Positions 8,410-15,981 of a DNA stretch of 39,576 nt are shown here, in pieces; positions within the stretch are counted from its first letter, which is position 1; every line of letters starts with the position of its first letter. Source of the stretch: Anaerolineae bacterium (GTDB lineage: Bacteria > Chloroflexota > Anaerolineae > Aggregatilineales > Phototrophicaceae); NCBI GenBank assembly GCA_025454725.1, contig JALONW010000008.1, positions 1 through 39,576 on the forward strand, in the 5' to 3' direction. The translations under genes and the position numbers were made by a program. The notes beneath the pieces were generated by a model. That model was not told where the DNA came from, did no database searches, and saw only the letters and a list, made by a program, of their open reading frames with translations.

Positions 8410-8447
8410 AAAACACCCCCGGCTCTGAGAGAGGCCGGGGGTGTTTT
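8410..8447. terminator. Bidirectional terminator between dnaN and mdh
   Basis: A perfect 13-bp stem (8410-8422 with 8435-8447) with a 12-nt loop and A/T tracts on both sides; it serves the converging dnaN and mdh transcripts. Confidence 0.92.
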
Positions 8448-8470
8448 GTTTTCGTTGTGAAAATTAGGCG

Positions 8471-9415
8471 TTAGTAGCCCAGCACGCCCACCACGTCGCG
8501 GACGGCCTTGGCGCTGATTTCCAGCATGGCCTTTTCCTCGTCGTTGAGCTGCATCTCGATGACCTTCTCAACACCGTCCGCGCCCAAGACCGCCGGGACG
8601 CCGATGAACAGGTTCTCGTAGCCGTACTGCCCCTTAAGGTAGACGGCGCTGGGGATGACGCGCTTCTGGTCGCGCACGATGGTCTCGACCATTTCGACCG
8701 TGCCAGCAGCGGGCGCGTAGTAGGCGCTCGTCCCCAGCAGGCCGACAATCTCGCCGCCGCCCTTGCGGGTGCGCTCAATAATGGCTTGCAGTTTTTCCTC
8801 AGCGATAAGCTCGCGGATGGGGATACCCGCGACGCTGGTGTGGCGCGGCAGCGGAACCATCTCGTCGCCGTGGCCACCCAACACAATGGCGTGGATGTCG
8901 CGGACGCTCAGGCCAAGCTCCATCGCCAAGAACGCCTTGTAACGGGCGGTATCCAGCGAACCGGCTTGGCCGATGACGCGGTTAGCGGGGAAACCAGTCT
9001 CGGCCAGCGCGACATGGCACATGGCGTCCAGCGGGTTGCTGACAACAATCACGACGGCGTTGGGCGAATACTTGGCGACTTCGCGGCTAACCTGACCGAC
9101 AATCTCTTGGTTGGTCTTCACGAGGTCGTTACGGCTCGTCCACTGGCCGGTCACGGGGTCCTTCTTGCGCGGCATACCGGCAGTGATGACGACCACATCG
9201 CTCTCAGCGGTCTCTTCGTAGCCTTCGCTGCCGACCAGCGTAATATCGCTGCTGAGGACGGGGGCGGCCTGCATTAGGTCAAGCGCCTTGCCCTTACCGA
9301 GGTTCTGCACGCGGTCTACCAAGACCACATCGCCCAGTTCCTTGGCGGTAATCCACGTCGCGCAGCTCGCGCCGACATTGCCCGCGCCGATAATCGAAAT
9401 CTTCTTGCGACCCAT
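8471..9415 (-). CDS. mdh: Malate dehydrogenase (NAD-dependent, LDH-like type)
   Basis: 314 residues. The N-terminal motif ISIIGAGNVGASCA binds NAD, and an acidic residue in VVLVDRV ends the second strand, as expected for NAD over NADP. AGMPRKKDPVTGQW is the mobile loop, whose Arg next to Pro fits oxaloacetate/malate rather than lactate. VVSNPLDAM and the catalytic GGHGDEMVPL His motif are present. The enzyme interconverts malate and oxaloacetate in the TCA cycle. ATG at 9415 is chosen because GGAG lies 9 nt upstream and the Rossmann motif begins at residue 5; an in-frame ATG at 9502 would add 29 residues unlike the family. Single-gene unit. Confidence 0.95.
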   Translation of the reverse strand: MGRKKISIIGAGNVGASCATWITAKELGDVVLVDRVQNLGKGKALDLMQAAPVLSSDITLVGSEGYEETAESDVVVITAGMPRKKDPVTGQWTSRNDLVKTNQEIVGQVSREVAKYSPNAVVIVVSNPLDAMCHVALAETGFPANRVIGQAGSLDTARYKAFLAMELGLSVRDIHAIVLGGHGDEMVPLPRHTSVAGIPIRELIAEEKLQAIIERTRKGGGEIVGLLGTSAYYAPAAGTVEMVETIVRDQKRVIPSAVYLKGQYGYENLFIGVPAVLGADGVEKVIEMQLNDEEKAMLEISAKAVRDVVGVLGY

Positions 9416-9585
9416 GATGGGAAACTCCTTTTGGGGAAGGTAAAAAGAAACCAACGAATGGGGCTTATTATAGGCGTACAGATGAGAACGGCCTATTGCC
9501 AAGTTGAGAAAACGTGTGGTTTGTCAGCCCAAAACGTGAAAATTGGCACAAATCATCACATTCGGTTTTGGGCGGGCGTTCATCT

Positions 9586-9751
9586 GCTCATCACGGCGCA
9601 GGCGTAAGCTTTCTTAGGAGTGATGAGCCTTGAGGGATGAGTGATGAGAGGACAGGGCATGCCCTGTCCGTACAGGAGGAAATCCTCTCACGCAAAGGTG
9701 AAAAATGGCGCAAGATTATCCGTCCTGTAGGGGCGACCCGGTGGGTCGCCC
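9586..9751. repeat. Cluster of palindromic (REP/MITE-like) elements between mdh and the PQQ gene
   Basis: The 386-bp gap 9416-9801 holds no gene. It contains GCTCATCAC (9586-9594) with its reverse complement GTGATGAGC (9620-9628); three GTGATGAG-like direct repeats; a perfect 20-bp palindrome GGACAGGGCATGCCCTGTCC (9650-9669); and GGGCGACCC-GGT-GGGTCGCCC (9731-9751). Palindromes of this kind occur as dispersed intergenic repeats in Chloroflexota and cyanobacteria; copy number cannot be judged from this window. The remaining bases show no clear promoter. Confidence 0.6.
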
Positions 9752-9801
9752 ACTGATATTTTTGTAGGCTATCACTAACTGATTGAAAGGCTCCCCACCC
9801 C

Positions 9802-10920
9802 ATGCGCTTACCCCGATTCGCTCTAATTTTTCTCCTCATGCTGACCGCCCTACCACTCAGCGCACAGGAGACCGACGATGCGCCCGCCCCATCGACCTTC
9901 CGAGGCGACAACCAGCGCACCGGCGTCTACGACGGCACGCCCAACCGCGACTTCCCCCAAATCGAATGGTCGAACGACATCCCTCGCCCAGTGCGGACGA
10001 CGCCCGCCGTCGCGGATGGGCGCGTGTTCATCGGCAGCGAGGCCGGGACGCTCTACGCCTTCGACAATACCGACGGCGCGCTCCTGTGGGAGTGGGACAC
10101 ATCCTCCCCGATTGTCAGCACGCCAGCGGTGGTGGACGGTGTGGTCTATTTCGGCGCGCTCGACCGTTTCATCTACGCGCTGGACGCCGAAACCGGCGAA
10201 AAGCTGTGGGAAAAGGTCACCATCGGTCAGGTCTACTCGTCGCCTGCTGTGGCCGACGGCGTGGTCTACATCGGCTCGCTGGACACGCAGCTCTATGCCC
10301 TCGACGCCGAAACCGGTGATGAGCTGTGGACGTTCGGCACCGGCGGACAAGTGTGGTCTTCGCCTGCTGTAGCCGATGGTCTGGTTTATATTGGCAGTCG
10401 GTCAGGATTCATCAGTGCGCTGAACGCTGAAACTGGGGAGTTAATCTGGCAGGTCGAGGCGGGCGGCCCGATAGACGCGACGCCCGCCCTGTTGGACGGG
10501 GTAGTCTATGTCGGGTCGTATGACGGCAACCTGTACGCGCTGGACACCGAAACCGGCGAAACCGTCTGGGCGTTCGAGGCCGGTTCAGCGGTGTATGCCT
10601 CAGCGGCGCTGACCGAGGATTTCGCCTACCTAACGGCCTACGACGGCGACATTTACGCGCTCGACCGTGCCACCGGGGAGCAGGTCTGGACGGCAGACGT
10701 GGGGCAGGTCGCCTATTCGTCACCCACCGTGGTCGGTGATGTGGTCTACGCGCTCAGCGAGGAAGGCGGACGCTTATACGCCTACGATGCGTTGACCGGT
10801 GAGACGCTGTGGTTCGTCGTCACCGGCGCGGCGGGCGATTTCCGGTCGTCATCACCCGTTTTCGTCGATGGGCTGCTCTACATCGGCAGCAACACCGAAG
10901 GCATCATCGCTTACCGCTGA
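9802..10920 (+). CDS. Secreted PQQ-like beta-propeller repeat protein
   Basis: 372 residues. A Sec signal peptide (about 1-22, ...LPLSAQ/ETDD) with no lipobox Cys is followed by about eight repeats of ~40 residues built on SSPAVADGVVYIGS...LYALDAETGDELW, the PQQ/BamB-type blade. The repeats fill the whole mature protein, so it is one eight-bladed propeller with no enzyme domain. The family includes outer-membrane assembly factor BamB and quinoprotein dehydrogenases; a role as an extracellular binding or scaffold protein is all that can be said. A GAAAGG ribosome site lies 11 nt upstream. The 3' end overlaps the converging anti-sigma gene by 10 nt, so the two cannot share a terminator in between. 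Confidence 0.85.
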   Translation: MRLPRFALIFLLMLTALPLSAQETDDAPAPSTFRGDNQRTGVYDGTPNRDFPQIEWSNDIPRPVRTTPAVADGRVFIGSEAGTLYAFDNTDGALLWEWDTSSPIVSTPAVVDGVVYFGALDRFIYALDAETGEKLWEKVTIGQVYSSPAVADGVVYIGSLDTQLYALDAETGDELWTFGTGGQVWSSPAVADGLVYIGSRSGFISALNAETGELIWQVEAGGPIDATPALLDGVVYVGSYDGNLYALDTETGETVWAFEAGSAVYASAALTEDFAYLTAYDGDIYALDRATGEQVWTADVGQVAYSSPTVVGDVVYALSEEGGRLYAYDALTGETLWFVVTGAAGDFRSSSPVFVDGLLYIGSNTEGIIAYR

Positions 10921-11969
10921 CGCCGCCAGCCCCACAGGGTCAGCGCGCCCAGCACGAACCCGGCAGCCATCATCCCCAACGCGACCAACGGCGAGATTCC
11001 TTCATTTGGTGCAGGGGGCGCAAGCACGGCATCAGACGGCGCATCGGCGGCGTTGACGGTCTCATCGGCCATCCGCGACGAGAACAGGTCGCCAGCGGCA
11101 GACTCTGCCGCATCAGCGGGGGGCTCATCTCCCACGGCGGTCAGCGGCTCAACGCTGAAGGTCATCTCTGCCCCGCTGTCGTCCATAGCGATGTCGGTCG
11201 GGCGCTCACTGGGCGGCTGAGATGGGATGCTGTCCATTGCACCCCCGCCCATCCCGCCCGGCACATCGGTCTGTGGCAGCGGGGACGGTGCAATCGGCGG
11301 CGGGGCGGTGCTGGGGACGCCCGCCTGCGCTGCCGTGGTCATTTGGGCGGTCGGGGTCGGCTGAGGCATAGTCCGCAGCGCCATATCTTGGGTGGCGGCA
11401 AGCGTCGGCGTCCCTTCCGGCCTCACCATCATCACGGCGGGGGCTTCCGATTCTTCGAAAGCCGTTTCGGTGGTGCTTTGTTCGATTTCGGCCAGCGCCG
11501 ATTCCTCGGTCATTTGGGATTCGGTGGCTTGCTCATCACCCTGCTTGGTGAGGGTGAGTGCATCTTCCGCCACCATGGCGATGGCTGAGGCTGGGCTGGG
11601 TGAAGGCGTGCGCGCCGGGCCGGTCAACAGCGCAAGTGCGCCGACCAGCACCAACATGGTCGAGGCGGCGGCGCTGACCAACGGCAAAAACCGACGTGGG
11701 AGCAGGCGCGGGCGCGGCGGCGCGGCCAACGGCGTGCGCCCTAGTTCCCGGTCGATGTCCAGCGCCTGTTGGCGGCTGAGGGTGAAATCTCGCGGCGCAA
11801 CCAGCTCTGGCAGCCCCTTCACCAGGGCCACCGTCCGCCGGATGCCTTCCAGCTCCGCCGCAAATTCGGGGTCGTTCGCAAGGCGCGACTCGACCGTAGC
11901 GCGCTGGGCATCTGTCAGCGCGCCGTCAAGGTAATCAGAAATCAGGTCGTAATCACGGTCGGTCAGCAT
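10911..11969 (-). CDS. Anti-sigma factor (membrane-anchored, two TM segments)
   Basis: 352 residues. The first ~80 residues resemble anti-sigma domains (DLISDYLDGALTDAQRATVESRL, ELEGIRRTVALV), but there is no HxxxCxxC, so it is not a zinc-binding ZAS type. A TM segment lies at about 95-117, then a long Ala/Pro/Thr/Glu-rich extracytoplasmic linker (about 120-320), then a second TM at about 327-346 ending in the basic tail WGWRRQR. It lies 39 nt downstream of the ECF sigma gene on the same strand, the usual sigma/anti-sigma pairing. By analogy it holds the sigma factor at the membrane until an envelope signal triggers release. The two-TM layout with a low-complexity loop is unusual; RseA-like proteins have one TM. 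Confidence 0.78.
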   Translation of the reverse strand: MLTDRDYDLISDYLDGALTDAQRATVESRLANDPEFAAELEGIRRTVALVKGLPELVAPRDFTLSRQQALDIDRELGRTPLAAPPRPRLLPRRFLPLVSAAASTMLVLVGALALLTGPARTPSPSPASAIAMVAEDALTLTKQGDEQATESQMTEESALAEIEQSTTETAFEESEAPAVMMVRPEGTPTLAATQDMALRTMPQPTPTAQMTTAAQAGVPSTAPPPIAPSPLPQTDVPGGMGGGAMDSIPSQPPSERPTDIAMDDSGAEMTFSVEPLTAVGDEPPADAAESAAGDLFSSRMADETVNAADAPSDAVLAPPAPNEGISPLVALGMMAAGFVLGALTLWGWRRQR

Positions 11970-12008
11970 AGGATACGTCTCACCACCCGTGGGGTGGCCT
12001 GCATGGTG

Positions 12009-12611
12009 TTACTCTTGAAAACGAAAAACATCGGCAAAAAGTTCCTGTTTGCCCTCAAGGCAGCGGCGCATCGCCAGCCGCGCCCGGCTCAAGCGTGATT
12101 TAACCGTGCCGAGCTGCACGTCCGTGGTCTCGGCGACTTCTTGATAGCTGTACCCTTCAAGGTCGAACATTACCAGTGTTGCCCGCTGGTCGCTGGGCAG
12201 CCCGCCGAGGCAGTCTTGGATGGCGCGCTGTGCGTCGCGCTGCTCGGCCACCTGTTCCGGCGTGGCCGAATGCGAAGCCAGCGGCGCGCCGTCGTCGGTC
12301 TCTGCACCCGGCAGGTCTTCAATCGAATCGGCGGGGCGGCGCTTTTCATAACGCAAGCGGTCATACACGCCGTTGGTCACAATCCGCAGCAGCCACGCCT
12401 TAAAACTCCCACCCCGAAAATCGTGCAGCTTGCGGTAGGCGTTGATGAACGCTTCCTGCGCCGCGTCCGAGGCCGAAAACGGCTCTCCCAGCAGGCGGTA
12501 GGCCACGCTGTAGGCGGCATTTTGGTAGCGCAGAACCAGCGCGTTAAAGGAATCAAGGTCGCCGCGCTGGGCGGCAAGAATCAATTCTAAATCATCTGTT
12601 GGTGTCGGCAT
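12009..12611 (-). CDS. ECF-type RNA polymerase sigma factor
   Basis: 200 residues. Region 2 spans about 22-95 (ALVLRYQNAAYSVAYRLLG, DAAQEAFINAYRKLHDFRGG, FKAWLLRIVTNGVYDRLR). An acidic linker follows, then region 4 at about 130-190 (LPSDQRATLVMFDLEGYSYQ, the VAETTDVQLGTVKSRLSRAR helix-turn-helix). There is no region 1 or 3, which defines the ECF/group 4 class. It directs RNA polymerase to a stress or envelope regulon, probably including its own operon. It is the first gene of the sigma/anti-sigma pair. Its start codon abuts the -35 of the divergent tRNA-Leu promoter, so the two promoters occupy overlapping DNA. Confidence 0.93.
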   Translation of the reverse strand: MPTPTDDLELILAAQRGDLDSFNALVLRYQNAAYSVAYRLLGEPFSASDAAQEAFINAYRKLHDFRGGSFKAWLLRIVTNGVYDRLRYEKRRPADSIEDLPGAETDDGAPLASHSATPEQVAEQRDAQRAIQDCLGGLPSDQRATLVMFDLEGYSYQEVAETTDVQLGTVKSRLSRARLAMRRCLEGKQELFADVFRFQE

Positions 12612-12639
12612 TGACGTTTACGCCTATTTTGCCTATACT
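12611..12639 (+). promoter_or_regulatory. Promoter of tRNA-Leu
   Basis: TTGACG (12611-12616), a 17-nt spacer, and TATACT (12634-12639): a near-consensus sigma-70-type promoter starting about 6 nt before the mature tRNA. Confidence 0.8.
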
Positions 12640-12651
12640 CAATGCTACATT

Positions 12652-12733
12652 GCCGGAGTGGTGAAATGGCAGACACGAACGACTCAAACTCGTTTGCTTA
12701 ACAGGCGTGTGGGTTCGACTCCCACCTCCGGCA
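12652..12733 (+). tRNA. tRNA-Leu (anticodon CAA)
   Basis: 82 nt with a class II variable arm. The acceptor GCCGGAG pairs with CTCCGGC; the D arm follows; anticodon stem AACGA/TCGTT encloses CTCAAAC, giving anticodon CAA for UUG codons. The T arm is GTGGG-TTCGACT-CCCAC. The discriminator base is A and CCA is not encoded (CAC follows), so CCA must be added after transcription. Confidence 0.95.
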
Positions 12734-12743
12734 CACCCACAGC

Positions 12744-12774
12744 AGCTCGCGACCTTCGCGGGCTGTTTTGTTTT
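12744..12774 (+). terminator. Terminator of tRNA-Leu
   Basis: AGCTCGCGA (12744-12752) pairs with TCGCGGGCT (12756-12764), one T-G wobble, 3-nt loop, followed by GTTTTGTTTT. Confidence 0.8.
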
Positions 12775-12926
12775 ATGCCATCATCCTGCCGCCCCAGACC
12801 CCTCTCATCGGCTGTACGGTAGTGTACCGCAAATCCGTCCCAACGGTAGCCCACGGTCAGGCAAGCGTAGGCCGACCGTTCTGTACTTTTGCCAAAACCT
12901 GCGTCCGAACCTCACCCACGAACCAT

Positions 12927-12955
12927 TTGCATTTTCAAAACCGGCGCGTTATGCT
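12927..12955 (+). promoter_or_regulatory. Promoter of the ABC importer operon
   Basis: TTGCAT (12927-12932), a 17-nt spacer, and TATGCT (12950-12955). The predicted start, near 12962, falls just before the palindrome at 12966-12979. Confidence 0.6.
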
Positions 12956-12965
12956 CACTGGCAAG

Positions 12966-12979
12966 GTGGTATATACCAC
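12966..12979. promoter_or_regulatory. Perfect palindromic operator, GntR/HutC type
   Basis: GTGGTATATACCAC is a perfect 14-bp palindrome a few bases downstream of the predicted transcription start, where a bound repressor would block initiation or early elongation. Sites of this shape (GTGGT...ACCAC) are known for HutC-subfamily GntR regulators such as DasR/NagR. The operon it heads ends with just such a regulator (19375-20112), so autoregulation is the simplest reading. Confidence 0.65.
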
Positions 12980-13025
12980 TGTAAACCACTGCTCGTTTTT
13001 TTGTGAATTACAGGGAGATTTAGCG

Positions 13026-14771
13026 ATGAAGCGATATATCGCGCTGCTGCTGGCCGTGGTGATGCTGGTGGGCATCGTCCCGGTGTCGGCACAAGAAGCC
13101 CCGGAAGGGACGTGGCTGGGGACGTGGCCGTATGTCCTGCCGCCGGAGCATGACCTCGGCTCGTTCACCGCGTCTGGCCTCGCCGCCAACCTTGGCAATG
13201 TCTACCGGTCGCTGGTCGAGATGCCGTTCGCCTTCTATATGTGGTCAAGCGGCGAGTATGAGCCGATGCTGGCCTCGGAATGGGGTTTCACCGAGGACAA
13301 CACCGCCTACCGCGTGACCATCAACGCCGACGCAATGTGGTCGGACGGCAGCCCCGTCACCTCGGCGGACGTGCTGGCGACTTACTCGATTGGCCGCATT
13401 CGCGGCTGGTCGCAGTACAACTACATCAGCGAAGTGCGCGCCATCGACGACAAGACCGTCGAATTCGTGTTCAGCGGCGAGCCGTCGCTGGTCGCCGAGC
13501 GCCTCATCCTGAAGGAATACATCGTCGCCGCCGCGAACTACGGTGAGCTGGCCGCCCGCGCCGACGAAATCGTCGCGGCGGGTCTGACCCGTGACAGCGA
13601 GGAATGGGCGGCGCTCGCCAGTGACATCGGCGCGTTCAAGCCCGATGTGCTGCTCGCCAGCGGCCCCTACACCTACACGCTTGATACCGTCAACGACGCC
13701 TTCATGACCATGCAGTGGCAGCCCAACAGCATCTTCAGCGGCAGCGTTCAGTTCGGTGAAATCAAGCTGTGGGCGGGCGAGACCGAAGTCACCACCCCGC
13801 TGGTCCTGAGCGGTGAACTGGCCCACTCGACCAATGTCTATCCGGCCAACACTGTCACCTCGTTCGAGTCGGCTGGGATTAACCTCGTGACCATCCCCCG
13901 CGCTTACGGCCCCGCCCTACTGTTCCAGCACGACACCTACCCGTTCAACATCGTGGAAGTCCGTCAGGCCATGGCCTACGCCATCAACCGCGACGAGAAC
14001 GCCTTCCTGACCAACGGCATCGGCGCAAGCGGCACGGTCTACATGTCGGGCATCCTCGACGACATGGTGACTCTGCTGCTGGATGAGGAGACCGTCGAAA
14101 GCCTCAACCGCTACGAGTACAACCTCGAAACCGCCGCCGGTCTGATGGAGACCGCTGGCTTCACCCTCGACGACGAGGGCAAGTGGGTAGACGCCGAGGG
14201 CAACCGCATCAGCGTCGAATACAAGTTCCCCGCCGAATTCGCTGACTTCAGCGGCGCGTCGCAGAACGCCATCGACCAGCTCAACGCCTTCGGCTTTGAC
14301 ATCACCGCCCGCGCCAACCCGTGGCAAGAAGTCGCCGCCGACATCCGCGCTGGCAACTTCCAGCTCTCGGTGTGGAGCTGGGCGCAGGGTTCGCCGTTCG
14401 CCACCAGCCAGTTCTTCGGCCCCATCCAGCGCTTCAACTACGTCGGCCTGACCGATGGTCAGATTGGCATGAACTTCCAGATGGAGTTCGAGTACAACGG
14501 TGAGATGGTCAACCTGCAAGACATGATTAACAACGCTTCGACCGGCCTCGATGTCGAGGCGCAGCGCGAGCGCGCCGGTGATGTGGCGACCATCATCAAC
14601 GACCTGATGCCATTCATCCCGCTCAACGTCATGCTCTCGGTCGAGCCGATGAACGAGGCCGCTATCGCCGGTGTGCCGGACGACAGTGACCCCATCTGGT
14701 TGAACCCGTCGGGCGTTGACCACCCCATCATCTGGCTCATCCTGCAAGGCACGCTCAGCGACGCCCAGTAA
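13026..14771 (+). CDS. ABC transporter substrate-binding protein, SBP_5 (oligopeptide/oligosaccharide) family
   Basis: 581 residues. The signal peptide MKRYIALLLAVVMLVGIVPV ends at SAQ. SBP_5 features include the AANLGNVYRSLVEM region, WGFTEDNTAYRVTINADAMW, DGSPVTSADVLATYSI, VRQAMAYAINRDENAF and VEAQRERAGDVATIINDLMP near the end. It captures ligand outside the cell and hands it to the two permeases. The family carries peptides, nickel and also cello- or chito-oligosaccharides; the HutC-type regulator hints at a sugar, but this is not decisive. There is no lipobox Cys, odd for a binding protein if the organism has a single membrane. ATG at 13026 has GGGAG 8 nt upstream; the longer frame from 12768 would read through the promoter and operator. 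Confidence 0.9.
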   Translation: MKRYIALLLAVVMLVGIVPVSAQEAPEGTWLGTWPYVLPPEHDLGSFTASGLAANLGNVYRSLVEMPFAFYMWSSGEYEPMLASEWGFTEDNTAYRVTINADAMWSDGSPVTSADVLATYSIGRIRGWSQYNYISEVRAIDDKTVEFVFSGEPSLVAERLILKEYIVAAANYGELAARADEIVAAGLTRDSEEWAALASDIGAFKPDVLLASGPYTYTLDTVNDAFMTMQWQPNSIFSGSVQFGEIKLWAGETEVTTPLVLSGELAHSTNVYPANTVTSFESAGINLVTIPRAYGPALLFQHDTYPFNIVEVRQAMAYAINRDENAFLTNGIGASGTVYMSGILDDMVTLLLDEETVESLNRYEYNLETAAGLMETAGFTLDDEGKWVDAEGNRISVEYKFPAEFADFSGASQNAIDQLNAFGFDITARANPWQEVAADIRAGNFQLSVWSWAQGSPFATSQFFGPIQRFNYVGLTDGQIGMNFQMEFEYNGEMVNLQDMINNASTGLDVEAQRERAGDVATIINDLMPFIPLNVMLSVEPMNEAAIAGVPDDSDPIWLNPSGVDHPIIWLILQGTLSDAQ

Positions 14772-14780
14772 GCCACCTCC

Positions 14781-14874
14781 GCGCAGCGTCCCCGCCCCAG
14801 TGTGGGGGCGCTGCGCCCTCTTTCTATTGTTAGATGCATCACAGCCCCGTCCCCGCGCAGCCTGTGGGGGCGGG
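14781..14874 (+). promoter_or_regulatory. Two tandem intercistronic hairpins between binding protein and permease
   Basis: Hairpin 1 is GCGCAGCG...CGCTGCGC (14781-14788/14809-14816), extended inside to about 13 bp, followed by a weak pyrimidine run. Hairpin 2 is CCCGTCCCC/GGGGGCGGG (14846-14854/14866-14874) and ends at the ribosome site of the permease. Such structures commonly keep binding-protein mRNA more abundant than the permease mRNA, by partial termination or by protecting the 3' end. Confidence 0.6.
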
Positions 14875-14890
14875 ATGAGGCCAACACGCC

Positions 14891-15979
14891 ATGACATCCA
14901 TCCCTACCCCTCGCCCGGTCGCCGCTGCGCCCCGCCGGTCGCCCGGCCAAGTGCTGCGCAGGCTGTGGGACAGCTACAGCTTCCGGGTGTTAATCCAGAG
15001 CTTGGTGACCATCTGGGCGGTGACGACCTTCACGTTCGTCCTCATCCGCCTGATGCCCGGCAACCCCATCCAAATCCGCATCGACCAGCTCATGAACCGT
15101 GGGCTGACCTTCGAGGAGGCCGAACAGCAAGCCGCCAACCTGTTTGACTTCGACCCCGACGCGCCGATTTTGGAGCAGTACGTCGACTATATCGGCAAGC
15201 TGGCGCGGGGCGACCTCGGCAACTCGATTTTGGGCGGCGGGACGCCGGTCAACAGCATCATCCTCGAATTTCTGCCGTGGACACTGTTCAGCGTCGGGCT
15301 GGGGCTGCTGCTGAGTTTCTTACTTGGCACGTTGTTGGGCGTCATCATCGCCTACCGACGCGGCGGCTTCTTAGATAACTTCATCACCACCGTCTCGTCG
15401 ATTTTGTACGGCATCCCCGACTATGTGATTGCTCTGCTGCTGATTCTGGTGGTCGGAGTACAGCTCCAGTGGTTTCAGGTCGGGCAGATGCGCGGCGCGT
15501 ATAACCCCGCCATCGAACCCGGCTTTACGCTGGAATTTATCGCCAGCATTTTCCAGCACGCTATCCTCCCGGTCGGGACATATATCCTCAGCACGACCGG
15601 CTCATGGGTGCTGGCGATGAAGTCCAGCACACTTTCAACGCTGGGTGAGGATTTCATCACGGTGGCGAAGGCACGCGGCCTGAGCGAGACGCGCATCCTG
15701 TCGGCGTATGTCGGGCGCAACGCCCTGCTGCCTCTGGTCACACGCTTGGCGATTTCGATTGGCTTCGTCGTCAGTGGCAGCGTGATTGTCGAAGAATTCT
15801 TCCAGTACCCCGGCCTCGGTCGGCGTTTGCTGCGCGCCATTACCGAGCGGGATTATACGACCATGCAGGGGATTTTCTTGGTGATTAGCATCTCGGTGGT
15901 GGCCGCCAACGCCCTATCGGACCTGCTGCTGGGCTGGCTCGACCCCCGCGTGCGGGTCGGGAAAGGGCGCGGTCGATAA
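14891..15979 (+). CDS. ABC transporter permease, DppB/OppB type
   Basis: 362 residues. TM segment at about 32-55, then the conserved ...LIRLMPGNPIQI motif that marks the first permease of peptide-type importers. A periplasmic-side loop follows, then further TM segments from about 135 onward, and the EAA motif DFITVAKARGLSETRIL with PLVTRLAISIGFVVSGSVIVEEFFQYPGLGRRLL. It forms half of the membrane channel with the next gene. GAGG lies 11 nt before the ATG. The N-terminus has about 20 extra Pro/Arg-rich residues, common in actinobacterial and Chloroflexota members. Confidence 0.92.
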   Translation: MTSIPTPRPVAAAPRRSPGQVLRRLWDSYSFRVLIQSLVTIWAVTTFTFVLIRLMPGNPIQIRIDQLMNRGLTFEEAEQQAANLFDFDPDAPILEQYVDYIGKLARGDLGNSILGGGTPVNSIILEFLPWTLFSVGLGLLLSFLLGTLLGVIIAYRRGGFLDNFITTVSSILYGIPDYVIALLLILVVGVQLQWFQVGQMRGAYNPAIEPGFTLEFIASIFQHAILPVGTYILSTTGSWVLAMKSSTLSTLGEDFITVAKARGLSETRILSAYVGRNALLPLVTRLAISIGFVVSGSVIVEEFFQYPGLGRRLLRAITERDYTTMQGIFLVISISVVAANALSDLLLGWLDPRVRVGKGRGR

Positions 15980-15981
15980 CC

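Noticed and set aside
9591-9920. 109-codon minus-strand frame across the palindrome cluster
   Set aside because: Overlaps the signal peptide of the PQQ gene and consists largely of repeat sequence.
12768-13025. N-terminal extension of the binding protein from an upstream in-frame ATG
   Set aside because: It would run across the promoter and operator, and the signal peptide clearly begins at 13026.
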